Below, piece after piece: positions 33,520 to 34,370 of a stretch of 34,370 nt of DNA (its first letter is position 1; every line of letters begins with the position of its first letter). Source of the stretch: Paenibacillus roseus (GTDB taxonomy: Bacteria > Bacillota > Bacilli > Paenibacillales > Paenibacillaceae); assembly GCF_016424485.1 (NCBI RefSeq), contig NZ_JAELUP010000038.1, positions 1 through 34,370 on the forward strand, read 5' to 3'. The notes under the pieces are model-generated. The model ran no database searches and had not been told where the DNA came from. It was given only the letters and a program-made list of their open reading frames with translations. The position numbers and the translations under genes were made by a program.

Positions 33520-33852
33520 CTAACCGTCTCGACCTCGAACTTTACATTCCATCTTCGAAATTAAGTAATCTCTAGCGGCTACTTGGATAGCAGCTGCTGC
33601 TAGTAATTTTATGATGATAATATTCGGTGAGAGGTATATTGGGGTCATTAGTCCATAGACTATTTCGGAGTTTGTAACCCTCTTAACTTGTATCCACCAA
33701 AAATATCCTACTCTTGGAAACTGAACAGGCAGTGAGTTAGGAGTCTTAACAGAGGTAACGTCTTCGAATAAAGCCTTAGGAAGAATCTGTTGCCCTTGTA
33801 TAGCTCCCTTATTCAATTTGTCCGACAGTTCGATACGAAAGTGGTTCGTAGT
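33520..33852 (-). pseudogene. Serine hydrolase (beta-lactamase-related) C-terminal remnant
   Basis: The frame follows the upstream kinase stop without a break: NHFRIELSDKLNKGAIQGQQ, ILPKALFEDV, TPNSLPVQFPRVGYFWWIQV, KRVTNSEI, then a different, probably frameshifted, end. The run from LNKGAIQGQQILP to GYFWWIQ resembles the C-terminal region of serine beta-lactamase-like hydrolases (lobe containing GYGWWI). The catalytic SxxK and YxN motifs are absent, and no ribosome binding site precedes the TTG at 33816. Interpreted as a relic; family assignment is tentative. Confidence 0.45.
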
Positions 33853-34370
33853 TTAATTTTTAACTGAATTCCAAGCATTTATAAAATCATCAATAGTTTT
33901 ATATCGGTGTGCTCGTTCCTTACTAACTGCTCGTAAAGCGACTTCGTAAAGTGATCTGTTTGCTTCCCATTTTGAAAACGAATGATCCATTTCGCCACCA
34001 AGTAATCCAAAAGCGATAGCTCCCATCGTGAAAACATTCGTTCTTGCATCAATAGGCGCACCTAATATAAACTCTTCCGGAGATTTCGAACGTCTTGCTC
34101 CCCAAAAGTTCTCTCCCATGTCATTTATGGAAGGTGCCAACCTGTAGAAATCGATGTCACAGATTCTGGTTAAATCCTTTGAAAAATCATACAGAATACT
34201 ACCATCATAAAAGTCAACCGCAACGTAGCCTTTGGACTCCACATATTTATGGAACTCATATATGCTATCAAGTGACTGCAACCTTTTCTGTATGGATAAC
34301 TGTTTGAATCTGTAAAAAGGCGATTCAGGATGACTATGTTTCGGTTGAACGGCAAACAACCAATGTGAAT
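33853..34370 (-). CDS. Serine/threonine protein kinase-like protein, C-terminal part (runs off window)
   Basis: The frame is open to the window edge, so only the last 172 residues are seen. They cover the C-lobe of a eukaryote-like kinase: HKYVESKGYVAVDFYDGSIL takes the place of the catalytic loop (Asp in VAVDFYDGS), and ICDIDFYR is the DFG-like metal site with Asp-Ile-Asp. GARRSKSPEEFILGAPIDARTNVFTMGAIAFGLLGG corresponds to the activation segment and helix F (key part RTNVFTMGAIAF). The tail RAHRYKTIDDFINAW matches the usual kinase C-terminus. This subtype is common in Bacillales as a soluble kinase-like protein; its targets are unknown. Presence of the N-lobe cannot be checked here. Confidence 0.75.
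   Translation of the reverse strand, partial: SHWLFAVQPKHSHPESPFYRFKQLSIQKRLQSLDSIYEFHKYVESKGYVAVDFYDGSILYDFSKDLTRICDIDFYRLAPSINDMGENFWGARRSKSPEEFILGAPIDARTNVFTMGAIAFGLLGGEMDHSFSKWEANRSLYEVALRAVSKERAHRYKTIDDFINAWNSVKN

Overview
The window looks like chromosomal DNA from a spore-forming member of the Firmicutes, most probably Paenibacillus or a close relative. The reasons are strong AGGAGG ribosome binding sites with TTG and GTG starts, a GH87-type alpha-1,3-glucanase with discoidin and CARDB domains, a BclA-like collagen protein, an IS256-type element, and sporulation-like (CATANNNTA) promoter boxes. Genus is inferred from gene style only; no rRNA or tRNA gene was seen.

Layout. 1-540: a small gene (copy A) of an unrecognised family with the N-terminal motif FVAFPAEVLYPGGGNKRQY, behind a long conserved leader. 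848-3550: a methionine-type ABC importer (metNIQ) with a sigma-A promoter and a terminator in its leader. 3752-6252: an exported beta-propeller protein and a NUDIX remnant. 6466-9018 (minus): an Eis-like acetyltransferase, a 5'-truncated AI-2E family permease and a CydS-like micropeptide. 9198-11036: an MFS exporter divergent from an ArsR-type repressor. 11442-14836: the glucanase and its terminator. 14853-17244: a TetR repressor divergent from a DHA2 exporter, with two perfect operators, one inside the promoter. 17281-23360: an AT-rich carbohydrate or polyol island with an RpiR regulator divergent from SDR, AGPS-like FAD oxidase, FGGY kinase and MFS transporter genes. 23387-24615: an IS256-family element with an 8-bp target duplication and an internally deleted transposase. 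24636-26222: a long hairpin, an Rpn-type remnant and a Fic protein.

26300-31600 (all minus) is the most unusual part. In transcription order it holds copy C of the PGGGNKR family, an HK97-capsid-like protein, a BclA-like collagen protein, a second HK97-capsid-like protein with a duplicated gene tail after its stop codon, a metzincin-type protease without a signal peptide, and copy B of the PGGGNKR family. Copy B carries the motif twice in a perfect 73-bp repeat. No terminase, portal, prohead protease or tail gene is present. The setting suggests a domesticated capsid-like shell or spore-surface assembly rather than a prophage. Copies A and C share about 180 bp of upstream DNA, including a CATAGAATA box that fits the mother-cell sigma-K -10 consensus, and codon differences inside the motif are nearly all synonymous. 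I regard the motif family plus the capsid-like and collagen genes as the best candidate for an undescribed system; its function is inferred, not shown.

31738-34370 (minus): an FGGY kinase broken by one in-frame TAG, with a XylR-like operator over its promoter; a remnant of a beta-lactamase-related serine hydrolase; and the 3' part of a protein-kinase-like gene that runs off the window.
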